Positions 38,743 through 48,461 of a stretch of DNA of 56,658 bases are shown here, in pieces. The DNA comes from Paracoccus cavernae (GTDB taxonomy: Bacteria; Pseudomonadota; Alphaproteobacteria; Rhodobacterales; Rhodobacteraceae): positions 3,480,001 through 3,536,658 of the forward strand of contig JAUFRC010000001.1 in assembly GCA_030410095.1 (NCBI GenBank). The letters are read 5' to 3'. A program made the translations under genes and the position numbers. Numbering within the stretch: the stretch's first letter is position 1; the number at the start of each line of letters is the position of its first letter. The notes beneath the pieces were generated by a model. The model saw nothing but the letters and a program-made list of their open reading frames with translations. It searched no databases and had not been told where the DNA came from.

Positions 38743-39415
38743 CGGGTGGCAGGTGAACGACAAGCGTGTCGAGCGCTTGTGGCGACGAGACTGAGGAGGA
38801 TCAGAAAACAGTCCGGGGACTGTTTTCCCGACGAAGCTGAAAGTGCCAATCAAGCAACCCAAGAAGGGCCGGTTGTGGCTGAATGACGGATCCTGTGTCC
38901 GGCTGCGGCCGGAGTACCGGGATCATGTCTGGTCTTACGACTTCGTTCATTGCCGCACCGATGACGGTAAGGTGTTCCGGACGCTGAACATCCTCGATGA
39001 GTTCAGCCGTGAATGCCTGACGATCCGGGTACGGCACAGGCTGAATTCGACAGATGTGATCGATGCGTTGACCGACCTGTTCATCTTGCGTGGCGTTCCC
39101 GCCTTCATTCGTTCCGACAATGGTCCGGAGTTTATAGCCTTGGCGGTTCGGGCCTGGATCGGCGCCGTCGGCGCTAAAACGGCTTACATCGAGCCTGGAT
39201 CACCGTGGGAGAATGGTTACTGCGAAAGCTTCAACGCCCGCTTTCGCGATGAAATGCTGAACGGGGAAATCTTCTACAGCCTCCGCGAGGCGCAGATCCT
39301 GATCGAAGAGTGGAGGAAGCATTACAACACGAAACGACCACATAGCGCATTAGGCTATCGCCCGCCGGCTCCAGAAACCACCATCCCGATGGACCAAAGG
39401 CCGGTCATGCACTAA
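38743..39415 (+). pseudogene. IS3 transposase OrfB, N-truncated and split by a palindromic repeat
   Basis: Starts WQVNDKRVERLWRRD, is stopped by the palindromic mini-repeat (38798-38833), then resumes LKVPIKQPKKGRLWLNDGSC. It holds the integrase core: Asp in WSYDFVHCRTDDG, Asp in FIRSDNGPEFIA and Glu in NGYCESFNARFRDEML. From ATG 38843 a 190-residue piece with all three catalytic residues is still open. Confidence 0.82.
38798..38833 (+). repeat. Palindromic mini-repeat, copy 2
   Basis: GAAAACAGTCC, GG, GGACTGTTTTC at 38804-38827 with the same flanks (GGATCA and CCCGACG) as copy 1 at 15426. It sits between the RRD/E and LKVP codons of the IS3 orfB and brings a TGA. Confidence 0.8.
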
Positions 39416-39460
39416 CTTTTAAAACGGACCACTCAAGTGGGGCTGATCAGGGAACGAGGC

Positions 39461-39652
39461 GGTAATCGGAGGGAGCGGATAGCGGCCGACAAAGGCGGCC
39501 AGATGCGTGCGGGGAGGCTCGGAGCCTTGAATGGCCCCCAAGACCCAAGATCGTCACGCATAAAGGATTGCCTTAGGCCATCAGCCGCCCCGCTGCTTCA
39601 CGCCTTGGCCACGACGACGCCCCGCCATTGGCTCGACGCGCCTACCACATGA
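39461..39652. other. Gap between IS3 end and tctC
   Basis: No gene seen. The short plus-strand frame at 39437-39652 has no family resemblance and reads into the terminator. Confidence 0.45.
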
Positions 39653-39683
39653 AAACGCCGCGGCCTTAACAGCCGCGGCGTTT
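39653..39683 (-). terminator. Strong hairpin terminator of the tct operon
   Basis: AAACGCCGCGGC (39653-39664) pairs with GCCGCGGCGTTT (39672-39683), 7-nt loop. On the minus strand it is followed by a T, C and A run. It lies 20 nt after the stop of the last tct gene. Confidence 0.8.
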
Positions 39684-39702
39684 GGGTTTGAGCGGTCAGA
39701 GC

Positions 39703-40672
39703 TTATTCCATGCTGACATTCGCGCCTTCGACCACGGGTTTCCATTTGGTCATCTCGGCCGCGACATGTTGCGCGAGTTCGTCGGGGCCGCTGCCGACGA
39801 TTGTGGCGGAGAAGGTGGCCATTTTTCGGCGACTTTCGGGTCGGCCATCGCGGACTGCGCCGCCTTGGCGAGGGTGTCGACAACCTCGGGCGGTGTGCCG
39901 GCGGGAGCGAAGAGGGCATTCCAGCTGTAGGTCTCGTAGCCCGGAAGCGTCTCGGCAATGGCGGGGACATCGGGAAAGGCGGGCGAGCGCTCGGCCGTGG
40001 TAACCCCGATCGCCCTGAGCTTGCCCGAAGAAATATGCGCCGAGGCCGAGGGCAGGTTGTCGAAAATCATCGGCACCTGATTGCCCAGAACGTCGGTCAG
40101 CGCGGGGCCCGAACCCTTGTAGGGGATATGCGTGATATCGACGCCCGCCATGGATTTGAAGAGTTCGCCCGAGAGGTGCAAGGGCGTCGCATTGCCGGAG
40201 GAGGCATAGGACATCGGCTCGGATTTCGCGAGATCGATCAGCTCCTGAACGGTGGTCGCCGGCACGTCGGGATGAACCGCGAGCACGTTCGGTACCAGAA
40301 CCAGCAGGAGACCGGCGCGAAATCCGCGACTGGATCATAGGGTTTTTCACTCAGGATCAGTGGGTTGAGCGCATGGGTCGCGACCGTTCCCATCAAAATG
40401 GTATAGCCGTCTGGATCGGCCTCGGCGACCTGGGTCGCGCCAAGGCTTCCGCCCGCGCCGCCGACGTTCTGCACGATGACTTGCTGTCCGAGCTGCTCGC
40501 TCATGCGTTCGGCGACGACGCGGCCGACCAGATCGGTCGAGCCTCCGGCGGCGAAGGGGATCACCAGCGTGATCGCGCGATCGGGAAAGGCGCTTTGGGC
40601 CGAAGCGGCCTGGCTCAGCGCGAGAGCGGCAATCAGGGCCAGTCCGGCGCGACGGGTGAAAGTGGCGGTCAT
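39703..40672 (-). CDS. tctC: TctC-type substrate-binding protein (Bug family), distal copy, two frameshifts
   Basis: Periplasmic receptor of a tripartite tricarboxylate transporter. Signal peptide MTATFTRRAGLALIAALAL ending ASAQSAFPDR, then ITLVIPFAAGGSTDLVGRVV and the carboxylate-binding loops GGAGGSLGATQVAEADPDGY and HIPYKGSGPALTDVLGN. Breaks near 40305 and 39825. About 320 residues when rebuilt. It is the fourth gene of the operon, after tctA, and differs clearly from the first tctC (42827-43798), so it probably has another substrate specificity. Confidence 0.87.
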
Positions 40673-40733
40673 GGCATTATCCTTGGTGGTGGGATGATGA
40701 AGAAAGGCGGGACCTGCGCCCCGCCCGTGGTGG

Positions 40734-42242
40734 TCATGCATCGCTTTCGGTGAAAACCTCCTCGCGGCTTTTGCGGATCGAGGGCAGGAAGACCAGCACC
40801 AGCACGCCGACGGCCAGAAGCAGCAGCGTCAGGCTGATCGGACGGGTAACGAAGGTGGTGGCATCGCCGCGCGACAAGATCATGGCGCGGCGCAGATGTT
40901 CCTCGAGCAGCGGGCCGAGGACGAAGCCCAGAAGCAGCGGCGCCGGCTCGAAGCGCAGCTTGCCCATGACATAGCCGAGCAGCCCGAAGAAGGCGACGGC
41001 ATAGAGGTCATAGGTGTTCGAGTTGACCGAATAGACCCCGATCGAACACATCGCCATGATGATCGGAAAGAGGATGTAATAGGGCACCTTGAGCAGCTTC
41101 ACCCAGAGCCCGATCAGCGGCAGGTTCAGCACGACGAGCATCAGGTTTCCGATCCACATCGAGGCGATGATGCCCCAGAATAGCGCCGGTTGTTCGGCGG
41201 CGACATTCGGGCCGGGCACGATGCCCTGGATGATCATCGCGCCGATCATCAGCGCCATGACGGGGTTGGCGGGGATCCCCAGCGTCAGCAGCGGGATGAA
41301 CGAGGTCTGTGCGCCTGCGTTATTCGCCGATTCCGGTCCCGCCACGCCTGCAATCGCGCCCTGACCGAATTCCTCGGGGTGTTTGGAGAGCTTCTTTTCG
41401 ACCGTATAGGAGGCGAAAGAGGCAAGGATCGCCCCTCCGCCCGGCAGGATGCCGAGGACGGAGCCGAGGCCCGTGCCGCGCAGAACCGGCCCGACCATGG
41501 CGCGGAAGTCCTGCCGCGAGGGCCAGAGGCGGCCGACATTGTTGGTCAGGACCTGCCGGTCGGTCTCGTTCTCGAGGTTGCGCAGGATCTCGGCGATACC
41601 GAAGACACCGACTGCCAGCGCGACGAAGTTCAGCCCGTCGGCAAAGGCGGTGATCCCGAAGGTGAAGCGCGGCGTGCCGTCGAAAATGTCGCTGCCGACC
41701 GTGCCGAGCAGCAGGCCCAGAACGACCATCGCCAAAGCCTTGACGATCGAGCCATGCGCCAGCGCGACCGACATCACGAGGCCGAGCACCATCAGGCTGA
41801 AATACTCGGCCGAACCGAATTTCAGCGCGATGATCGTCAGCGGCGGGGCGAAAAGCGCGACCAGCAGGGTCGAGACCGAACCCGCGAAGAACGAGCCGAT
41901 GGCCGCGACCGCGAGCGCGATCCCCGCGCGGCCTTTACGCGCCATCTGGTAGCCGTCGATCGCCGTCACCGCCGACGAGGATTCGCCGGGCATGTTGATC
42001 AGGATCGCCGTGGTCGAGCCGCCATATTGCGCGCCGTAATAGATGCCGGCGAGCATGATCAGCGACGAGACGGGCTCGAGCTGGAAGGTGATCGGCAGCA
42101 GCATGGCGATGGTCGCGGTCGCACCAATGCCCGGAAGCACACCGATCAGCGTGCCGAGGATGACCCCGATCAGGCAGAACAGCAGGTTCTCGAACGAGGT
42201 TGCAACCGAAAAGCCGAGGCCGAGGTTGGAGAGGAAATCCAT
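40734..42242 (-). CDS. tctA: TctA-type large membrane subunit of a tripartite tricarboxylate transporter
   Basis: 502 residues from MDFLSNLGLGFSVATSFENL, intact, about 11-12 membrane helices. Family signatures: LIGVLPGIGATATIAMLLPI, GIYYGAQYGGSTTAILINMP and a second similar half GILPGGGAILASFASYTVEK and PLLTLGIPANPVMALMIGAM. Start at 42242 is chosen over 42302 because it begins at the conserved first helix and lies 11 nt after the tctB stop. Transports carboxylates with the TctC receptors. Confidence 0.95.
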   Translation of the reverse strand: MDFLSNLGLGFSVATSFENLLFCLIGVILGTLIGVLPGIGATATIAMLLPITFQLEPVSSLIMLAGIYYGAQYGGSTTAILINMPGESSSAVTAIDGYQMARKGRAGIALAVAAIGSFFAGSVSTLLVALFAPPLTIIALKFGSAEYFSLMVLGLVMSVALAHGSIVKALAMVVLGLLLGTVGSDIFDGTPRFTFGITAFADGLNFVALAVGVFGIAEILRNLENETDRQVLTNNVGRLWPSRQDFRAMVGPVLRGTGLGSVLGILPGGGAILASFASYTVEKKLSKHPEEFGQGAIAGVAGPESANNAGAQTSFIPLLTLGIPANPVMALMIGAMIIQGIVPGPNVAAEQPALFWGIIASMWIGNLMLVVLNLPLIGLWVKLLKVPYYILFPIIMAMCSIGVYSVNSNTYDLYAVAFFGLLGYVMGKLRFEPAPLLLGFVLGPLLEEHLRRAMILSRGDATTFVTRPISLTLLLLAVGVLVLVFLPSIRKSREEVFTESDA

Positions 42243-42252
42243 GTCGGTCCCC

Positions 42253-42761
42253 TTACAAAGGAAGCCAGGGGCCGAAGCGCCGGAAGGGCAGGCCGAGGGC
42301 ATAGCTGAAGACCAGCGTCGAGAAGAGCGTGACCAGCACCGAAAGGAGCAGCGCCCAATGGAACTTCATGCGCTGCGAGGCCATCGCGGCGATCAGCGAG
42401 GTGAAGAACAGCGCCGGAACGAAGCCCAGACCGCGCACGGTCAGGCCGAAGAAGACCGGAGCGGGCAGGATGAAGATCATGCCGCGCCATGCGATGGTGC
42501 CGACCGGCTCTCCGGCAGGGAGCGCAGGGCCTTGAGCGTGGTGATCAACCCGAGCAGGAACAGCAGGCCCGAGAGGATGGCCGGAAAATAGCCCGGCCCC
42601 ATGCGCAATGTGGTGCCGATGCGCAGACCGGAGGATTGCCAGGCGAAGAAGGCGGCAACGAGCATCAGCAGGATGCCCGCGACCATATCCGAGCGGTCGG
42701 GGCCGCTGGAGGCGGCGCTTGATACGGCGCTTTCTGGGCGCCCGTTTGAAGATGTCGTCAT
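42253..42761 (-). CDS. tctB: TctB-type small membrane subunit, one frameshift
   Basis: About 165 residues with four membrane helices: MVAGILLMLVAAFFAWQSSG, GPGYFPAILSGLLFLLGLIT, then after a one-base shift near 42515 GMIFILPAPVFFGLTVRGLG and HWALLLSVLVTLFSTLVFSY. The RMGPGYFP motif is typical of TctB. Between tctC and tctA, normal order. Confidence 0.9.
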
Positions 42762-42826
42762 GCGGTGTCCCCTTGGAACGGAAGGGATCCCCGCCGGTCA
42801 CCGGCGGGGGCTGTCGGCGGGGTGCC

Positions 42827-43798
42827 TTAGTCGGCGTAGACGCCTGCGGCATCGATGATGGTTTTCCAGCGCGCGATCTCGGATTCGAGCTTGGCCTTGA
42901 GCGCGGCGGGGGTCGCATCGGCTGCGGGGAGGGCGGTGCCGAGATCACCCATCGCGGTGATCACGCCCGGATCGGCGAGCGCGAGTTGCAGCGATTTCGA
43001 CAGACGCTCGGTCACTTCGGCGGGCGTGCCTTTGGGCGCGTAGATCCCGTGCCAGATGCTGACCTCCATCTGCGGCAGGTCGTTCTCTGCGACGGTCGGG
43101 AGGTCGGGGAAAAGCGGCAGGCGCTCGGGCGTGGTGACGGCATAGGCCTTGATCGTGCCGCCGGTGATCTGCTGGGTCGTGTTGGTGGTCTGGTCGCACA
43201 TGAAATCGACCTGACCGCCCAGAAGGTCGGTCATGGCGGGGCCGGTGCCCTTATAGGGAACGGTCACGAACTGGGTGTCGATGGCCGACTGGAACAACAT
43301 GCCGCACAGATGGCTCGCCGCGCCGATACCGGCATTGGCCATGGTCACGCCATCGGCGTTTTCCTTGACATATTGCACGAAGGCCGGGAAATCGGCCGGC
43401 TCGAAATCCTTGCGCGCGACCATGACCATCGGCACTTCGGTCACGAGGCCGACATAGTCGAAGGCGTTGACCGTGTCATAGGCGAGGCTGCGGTAAAGCG
43501 TGGCGGCGGTCGCCATGCCGATATGGTGCATCAGGATCGTATAGCCGTCGGGATCGGATTCCGCGACGCGGCCCGCACCAAGCGTCCCGCCTGCGCCGCC
43601 GAGATTCTCGATGATGATCTGCTGGCCGAGATCGCCCGACATTTTCTCGGCCACGAGACGGGCGACCGTATCGGTCGGACCACCGGCCGCGAAAGGGACC
43701 ACCATCGTGATCTGGCGCTCGGGATAGGCCTGCGCGAAAGCGGCCGAAGACAGGGCTGTTGCAGTGAAAAAGGCGCCGAGCAAGCTGCGGATGGCCAT
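42827..43798 (-). CDS. tctC: TctC-type substrate-binding protein (Bug family), proximal copy
   Basis: 323 residues, intact. Signal peptide MAIRSLLGAFFTATALSSAA ending FAQAYPER. Bug-family motifs MVVPFAAGGPTDTVARLV, GGAGGTLGAGRVAESDPDGY and VPYKGTGPAMTDLLGGQVD. First gene of the tctC-tctB-tctA-tctC operon, transcribed leftward and lying downstream of the dctBD-like genes. GGAGG lies 7 nt before the ATG. Confidence 0.95.
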   Translation of the reverse strand: MAIRSLLGAFFTATALSSAAFAQAYPERQITMVVPFAAGGPTDTVARLVAEKMSGDLGQQIIIENLGGAGGTLGAGRVAESDPDGYTILMHHIGMATAATLYRSLAYDTVNAFDYVGLVTEVPMVMVARKDFEPADFPAFVQYVKENADGVTMANAGIGAASHLCGMLFQSAIDTQFVTVPYKGTGPAMTDLLGGQVDFMCDQTTNTTQQITGGTIKAYAVTTPERLPLFPDLPTVAENDLPQMEVSIWHGIYAPKGTPAEVTERLSKSLQLALADPGVITAMGDLGTALPAADATPAALKAKLESEIARWKTIIDAAGVYAD

Positions 43799-43936
43799 GG
43801 TTTCCTCCCAGAAACAAAGATGTTGCCGCCTGCTCTCCCGTGCGAAGCGGATGGGCAGATGAAAACCGTCATGGACAAGTCACACAAATGTTATGCGGGG
43901 CCGGAGGCCGGCAATTTTGCCGAACGGGCGGCCGAA

Positions 43937-43986
43937 TGGGTGGATTTGGGAACATGGCGCGGTTCGCGTGGGTGGAAATCCACCCA
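43937..43986. promoter_or_regulatory. Candidate regulator-binding sites upstream of tctC
   Basis: TGGGTGGA at 43937-43944, repeated at 43969-43976 and followed by its inverted copy TCCACCCA at 43979-43986 (2-nt spacer). The two direct copies are 32 nt apart, about three helical turns. They lie 140-190 nt upstream of the tctC start and just after the stop of the DctD-like regulator, as expected of enhancer sites for a sigma-54-type activator. I did not find a convincing -24/-12 promoter: the best minus-strand GG-N10-GC near 43824-43838 is weak. Confidence 0.5.
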
Positions 43987-44016
43987 TCCGCGCGTGAGCC
44001 TGCACCTTGCCGGTCC

Positions 44017-45365
44017 CTAATCGTCGTCGGATTCCGCCGGATCGAGGATCAGACGACGGTCGAGACCGTGCTTTTGCATCTTCTCGTAAAGCGTCTTGCG
44101 GCTGATTCCGAGGGTTTCATAGACCGCCTTGAGCCGCCCGCCATGCGCGGTGATGGCCGAGGCGATCTGGCTGCGCTCGTATTCTGCCATGCGCTCGGCG
44201 AGGCGCGCGCCTTGCGGGGCGGCGGCCTGCATCGGGTCGAGACCCAGAACGAAACGCTCGGATTGGTTGCGCAATTCGCGGACATTGCCCGGCCAGTCTC
44301 CGGCGGCCAAAGCGGCCAGATGTGCGGGGGAATCTCGCGCTCGGCCACGCCGTGGCGGGCGGCGGATTCGCGCACGAGATGAAGGAAAAGCAGCGGGATA
44401 TCCTCGCGCCGGGCCGAAAGCGGCGGCACATGCAGCGCCGCGACATTGAGCCGCCAGTAAAGATCCTCGCGGAACCTGCCTTTGGCGACCGCCTCGGCCA
44501 GATCGGTTTTCGAGGTGGCGATGAAGCGCACATCGAGCGGCACCGGCTCGTTCGCGCCAAGCCGCGTAATGACGCGGTCTTGAAGCACGCGCAACAGTTT
44601 GGCCTGCAACTCGACCGGCATCTGTCCGATTTCGTCGAGCAGGACCGTGCCGCCGCGCGCATGTTCGAATTTGCCGAACCTTGGGCGCAGCGCGCCGGGG
44701 AAGGCGCCCGCCTCATGGCCGAAGAGTTCGGATTCGATCAGCGCCTCGGGCAAAGCCGCACAGTTTATCGCGACAAAGGGCTTGCCCGCGCGCGGCGAGA
44801 TATCGTGCAGGGCCCGCGCCACGACCTCTTTGCCGACGCCGGTGGGGCCGATGATCAGCGTATCGGCATCCGAGGCCCCGATCGCGCGAAGACGGTAGCG
44901 CAGCTCGACCATGAGCTGCGTGCGGCCGGGCAGGCGGGCCTCGATGTCGTCGCGCTTTCCGGCCACCGCGCGCAGGCGTCGGTTCTCGATGACCAGACCG
45001 CGGTGATCGACGGCGCGGCGTAGTACCGAGACCAGCTCCTGCACGACAAAGGGTTTTTCGATGAAGTCATAGGCCCCGTGCCGCATGGCCGCGACCGCAA
45101 GCTGGACCTCGGCGTGACCGGTCACCAGAATGACGGGAATTTCGGCGTCGACGTCGTGGAGCGCGGAGAGCAGCGACATCCCGTCCATGCCCGGCATGCG
45201 GATATCCGAGACAACCGCGCCGTCGAAGCCGGGGCCGGCCAGCGCCAATGCCTCTTCGGCGCTTGACAGCGGCTCGACCTCGAAACCGGCGAGTTCGAGC
45301 GCCTGCGCCGTCGAATGGCGCATCGTATCGTCGTCATCGACCAGAAGGACGCGGTGCATGCTCAT
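44017..45365 (-). CDS. DctD-like sigma-54-type response regulator, one frameshift
   Basis: About 448 residues. Receiver domain with phospho-Asp in VVSDIRMPGMDG and Lys in IEKPF. AAA+ domain with Walker A IIGPTGVGKE, the loop GAFPGA where GAFTGA is usual, Walker B GGTVLLDEIGQMP and the arginine region. C-terminal Fis-type HTH (RLKAVYETLGISRKTLYEKM). The frame shifts at the five-G run 44326-44330 (one base short). It overlaps the sensor kinase stop by 4 nt. Likely activates the adjacent tct operon in response to a carboxylate. Confidence 0.9.
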
Positions 45366-47212
45366 GCTGCGGCCTCGTCCGCGGCCGCGGCGGGCAGGGT
45401 GATGGTGAATTCGGCCCCGGGGCCTGCGTCGCGCACGGTAATCTCGCCTCCGAAATCGCGGATGATGTTGTAGCTGATCGAGAGTCCCAGCCCGAGGCCG
45501 CTGCCTGCCTGTTTGGTGGTGTAGAACGGGTCGAAAATCCGGTCGGCAATTGCGGGCGGTACGCCGGGGCCGCGGTCGCGCAGCCGGATCCCGACGCGGG
45601 GACCGTCCGGCGTGGCCTGCATCCGTGCCGACAGGGTAATGCGGCGGTCCGCGCCGCCCTCGACCGCATCGGCGGCATTGCTGATCAGATTGACCAGCAC
45701 CTGCTGGAGCCGCGTCGCGCCACCCCTGACCGGCGGCAGATCCGCTGCGAGATCCAGCTCGAGCGTGGCGCGGGCGGATTTGAGGCGGCCCTCGACGATG
45801 ATCTGGGTCTCGGTCAGAAGCCCCGCCAGATCGACGGCGGCGAGACGCTCGTTGGGTTTGCGCGCGGCATTGCGCAGATGCCGTCCGATCGCCGCCATGC
45901 GGTCGATCAGCGACAGGATATGGCCGAGGTTCTGGCGTGCGCGGGGCAGATCGCCGCGCGCGATGAAGATATCGGCGCTGTCGGCGTAGTTGCGGGCGGC
46001 GGCGAGGGCTGGTTGATCTCGTGGCTGAGCGCCGCAGACATCTGGCCGAGAGCGGCGAGCTTGCCGACCTGCACCAGATTGGCCTGCGCGCGGCGCAGCT
46101 CGGTTTCGGTGGCGCGGCGCTCGTCGATCTCCTGTTCGAGATGGCTGTTCACCCGCGCCAGATCGGCGGTGCGCTCCTTGACGCGTGTCTCCAGCTCGTC
46201 GCGGGCGCGGGCCTCGATCATCAGCCGCTCGGTGATGCGGGCGCGGCGCTGCATCACGACCAAGCCGCCGAAGAGCGCCGCGCAAAGCAGCAAAAAGACG
46301 GTGATCGCCGCGACCCGCGCCTGAATGCGCGCATTGGCGGTGTCGAGCAGCACCTGAACCTTCCAGCCGGCATTGCCCATGACATGCTCGGCGATCAGGA
46401 AATCGCCGCTGCCGCCGGCACGGTCGTCCTCGTCCAGCCGCACCTGTCGGGCCCCGTCGCGCTGGGAGCGGCGGAAGGGCAGGTCATGGAGCACGACATC
46501 GGCATAGCGGCGCGAGGCTTCGGTACGGGCGAGCTGCTCGGGCGTGCGTTCCAGCGTCGCGCCGTAAAGCCAGCTCGGGACCGAGGACATGAAGACGATC
46601 CCCTCGGGATCGGTCACGAGGATGCGGTATTCGTTGCCGCGCCAAGCCGCCTCGATCCGGTCGACGCCGATCTTGACCGCGAGCACGCCGGCAATCGCGC
46701 CCGCCGGATCGAGCACGGGCGCCGAGAAGAAGTAGCCCCTGACCCCGAAGTCGTGCCGACCCCGTAAAACCGCGCCGGATGGCCCATCAGCGCATCCTGG
46801 AAATAGGGTCGGTAGCGGAAATTCTGGCCGACGAATGTGCCCGAATGGCCGTGGTTCGAGGCGGCGACGGTCTCGCCGTCCCTGCGCATCAGATAGATGT
46901 CCGAGGATTCGAGCATGATGTTGCGCCGCGCCATCAGGGCGTTGATCTCCGCGCGCCGTTTGTTGTCGTCGGGGGTCGCCGCCAGCAGCCGGATCGCGTC
47001 CAGATCGGCCAGAAGCTGCGGCACGACCTCGTAACGTGCGAGATCGCCTTCGAGCGCGTTGATTGTCAGCCGCATCGCGGTTTCGGCGCGGGCGGCATCG
47101 ACCGAGAGGTAATGGCGCAGCGCGATCCGGTTGGCCTGCCAGACGGTCAGCGCCAGCCCGAGCCGAGCGCGATCAGCACCAGCTTGCGTTTCAGATCTCC
47201 CCCAACCGCCAA
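45362..47212 (-). CDS. DctB-like sensor histidine kinase, frameshifts
   Basis: N-terminal TM (KRKLVLIALG to LALTVWQA), a periplasmic double-Cache-type sensor (about residues 35-290, with RRNIMLESSDIYLMRRDGET and VGQNFRYRPYFQDALMG), second TM AITVFLLLCAALFGGLVVM, then a coiled coil. Kinase core with H-box AALGQMSAALSHEINQP, N-box VLVNLISNAADAVEGG and G-box GSGLGLGLSISYNIIRDFGG. Breaks near 47160, 46755 and 46010. The TTG at 47212 is the best start in frame with TM1. Overlaps the regulator gene by 4 nt. DctB relatives sense extracellular dicarboxylates. Confidence 0.87.
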
Positions 47213-47369
47213 TCAAGCATCGCTGTCGCTCGATATATCCAATTTGGCTAGGCGATGATGGCAGGCGCCCGCAGATTGTGGAAGCCAAATCACGCGCTTG
47301 CGCTTGGACCCGACGCATCGTCGCCAAGAGGCGGGGCGTTCGGGCCACGGCTCGCGCCTCACCGCTTGT

Positions 47370-47384
47370 TGAGAATGATTTGCA
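47370..47384. promoter_or_regulatory. Fur/Mur-type operator candidate upstream of the sit operon
   Basis: TGAGAATGATTTGCA fits the 7-1-7 Fur box (TGATAATnATTATCA) at 11 of 14 defined positions. It lies about 165 nt before the first gene of a SitABCD-type metal transporter, in the 334-nt gap shared with the leftward sensor kinase; the rest of the gap has no recognised feature. In alphaproteobacteria such operons are commonly repressed by Mur or Fur with Mn or Fe. Confidence 0.5.
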
Positions 47385-47546
47385 GTTGCAATCCGTTCGG
47401 GCTTGATTATCTATATTGCGACTCGCTCGCATCTGGCCGGCGAAGCAGGCGCGCCCACCAATCGCGCGCCGGACCGGCACAAGCGCCCCGATCACAAGGG
47501 CAGGGCAGGTGCCGCGCGACGGACGAGGAACAGGAAAGGATTATGC

Positions 47547-48461
47547 ATGACCCCGAAATTCGCGCGTCTTCTCGGCGCTGTGGCTGCCTCTGTGATCATG
47601 GCCGCCCCCGCGTTGGCGCAGGACAAGATGAAGGTGGTGACGACCTTCACCGTTCTGGCCGATATGGCGGCGCATGTGGCGGGGATGCGGCCGAGGTGGT
47701 CTCGATCACCAAACCGGGTGCCGAGATCCACGGCTACGAGCCGACGCCGCAAGACATCGTGCGCGCGCAGGATGCCGATCTGATCTTGTGGAACGGCATG
47801 AATCTCGAACGCTGGTTCGAGCAGTTTCTGGCCAATCTGGGCGACGTGCCTTCGGTGACGCTGACCGAGGGGATCACGCCGGTGCCGATCGCCGCGGGCG
47901 CCTATGAGGGCAAGCCCAATCCCCATGCCTGGATGGGGCTCGAGAACGCGCAGATCTATGTCGACAACATCGCCGCCGCTTTCGAGGCGCAGGACCCCGC
48001 CAATGCCGCGACCTATGCCGCCAATGCCGAGGCCTACAAGACCGAGCTGCGCGCCGCGCTGGAACCCCTGAAAGCCGAGATCGCGGTCATCCCCGAGGCG
48101 CAGCGCTGGCTGGTGTCCTGCGAGGGGCCTTTCCTATCTCGCGCGTGATCTTGGGCTCAAGGAATTGTATCTCTGGCCGATGAACTCGGACCAGATGGGC
48201 ACGCCGCGTCAGGTGCGCACCGTGATCGACGAGGTTCGCGCCAACAAGATCCCTGTGGTTTTCTGCGAAAGCACCGTCAACACCGCGCCGGCCAAACAGG
48301 TCGCGCGCGAGACGGGGGCGCAATATGGCGGCGTGCTTTACGTCGACAGCCTTTCGGAGCCCGATGGTCCGGTGCCGAGCTATCTCGATCTTTTGGTGGT
48401 CACGACCAGAACGGTTGCCGACGGGCTGACCGGAAAAGGCTTGGCCGGAAAGGACGATTAA
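47547..48461 (+). CDS. sitA: SitA-type metal ABC transporter substrate-binding protein, frameshifts
   Basis: Cluster 9 (manganese/iron/zinc) receptor of about 300 residues. Signal peptide MTPKFARLLGAVAASVIMAA ending PALAQ. Metal ligands: His in IHGYEPTPQD, His in NPHAWMG, Glu in VVFCESTVN and Asp in YVDSLSEPDG, the set seen in Mn/Fe-binding members. There is no His-rich loop, which argues against zinc specificity. Breaks at 47691-47694 (four Gs, five needed) and about 48128. AGGAAAGG precedes the ATG. Confidence 0.9.

Larger units (their letters stand above)
38740..39460 (+). mobile_element. IS3-family element, 3' part
   Basis: Carries the second half of orfB (38743-39415) and a right end around 39430-39455 (GGACCACTCAAGTGGGGC). 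orfA and the left end are absent. Confidence 0.75.

Noticed and set aside
41190..42308. 372-codon plus-strand frame
   Set aside because: Antisense shadow of tctA; composition (His, Asp, Arg rich) is typical of a shadow in a GC-rich gene.
43801..43930. A sigma-54 promoter for the tct operon
   Set aside because: Only one GG-N10-GC match (about 43824-43838) and it lacks the rest of the consensus.
42608..44020. 470-codon plus-strand frame
   Set aside because: Antisense to tctB and tctC with no family resemblance.
45248..46324. 358-codon plus-strand frame
   Set aside because: Antisense shadow of the sensor kinase.
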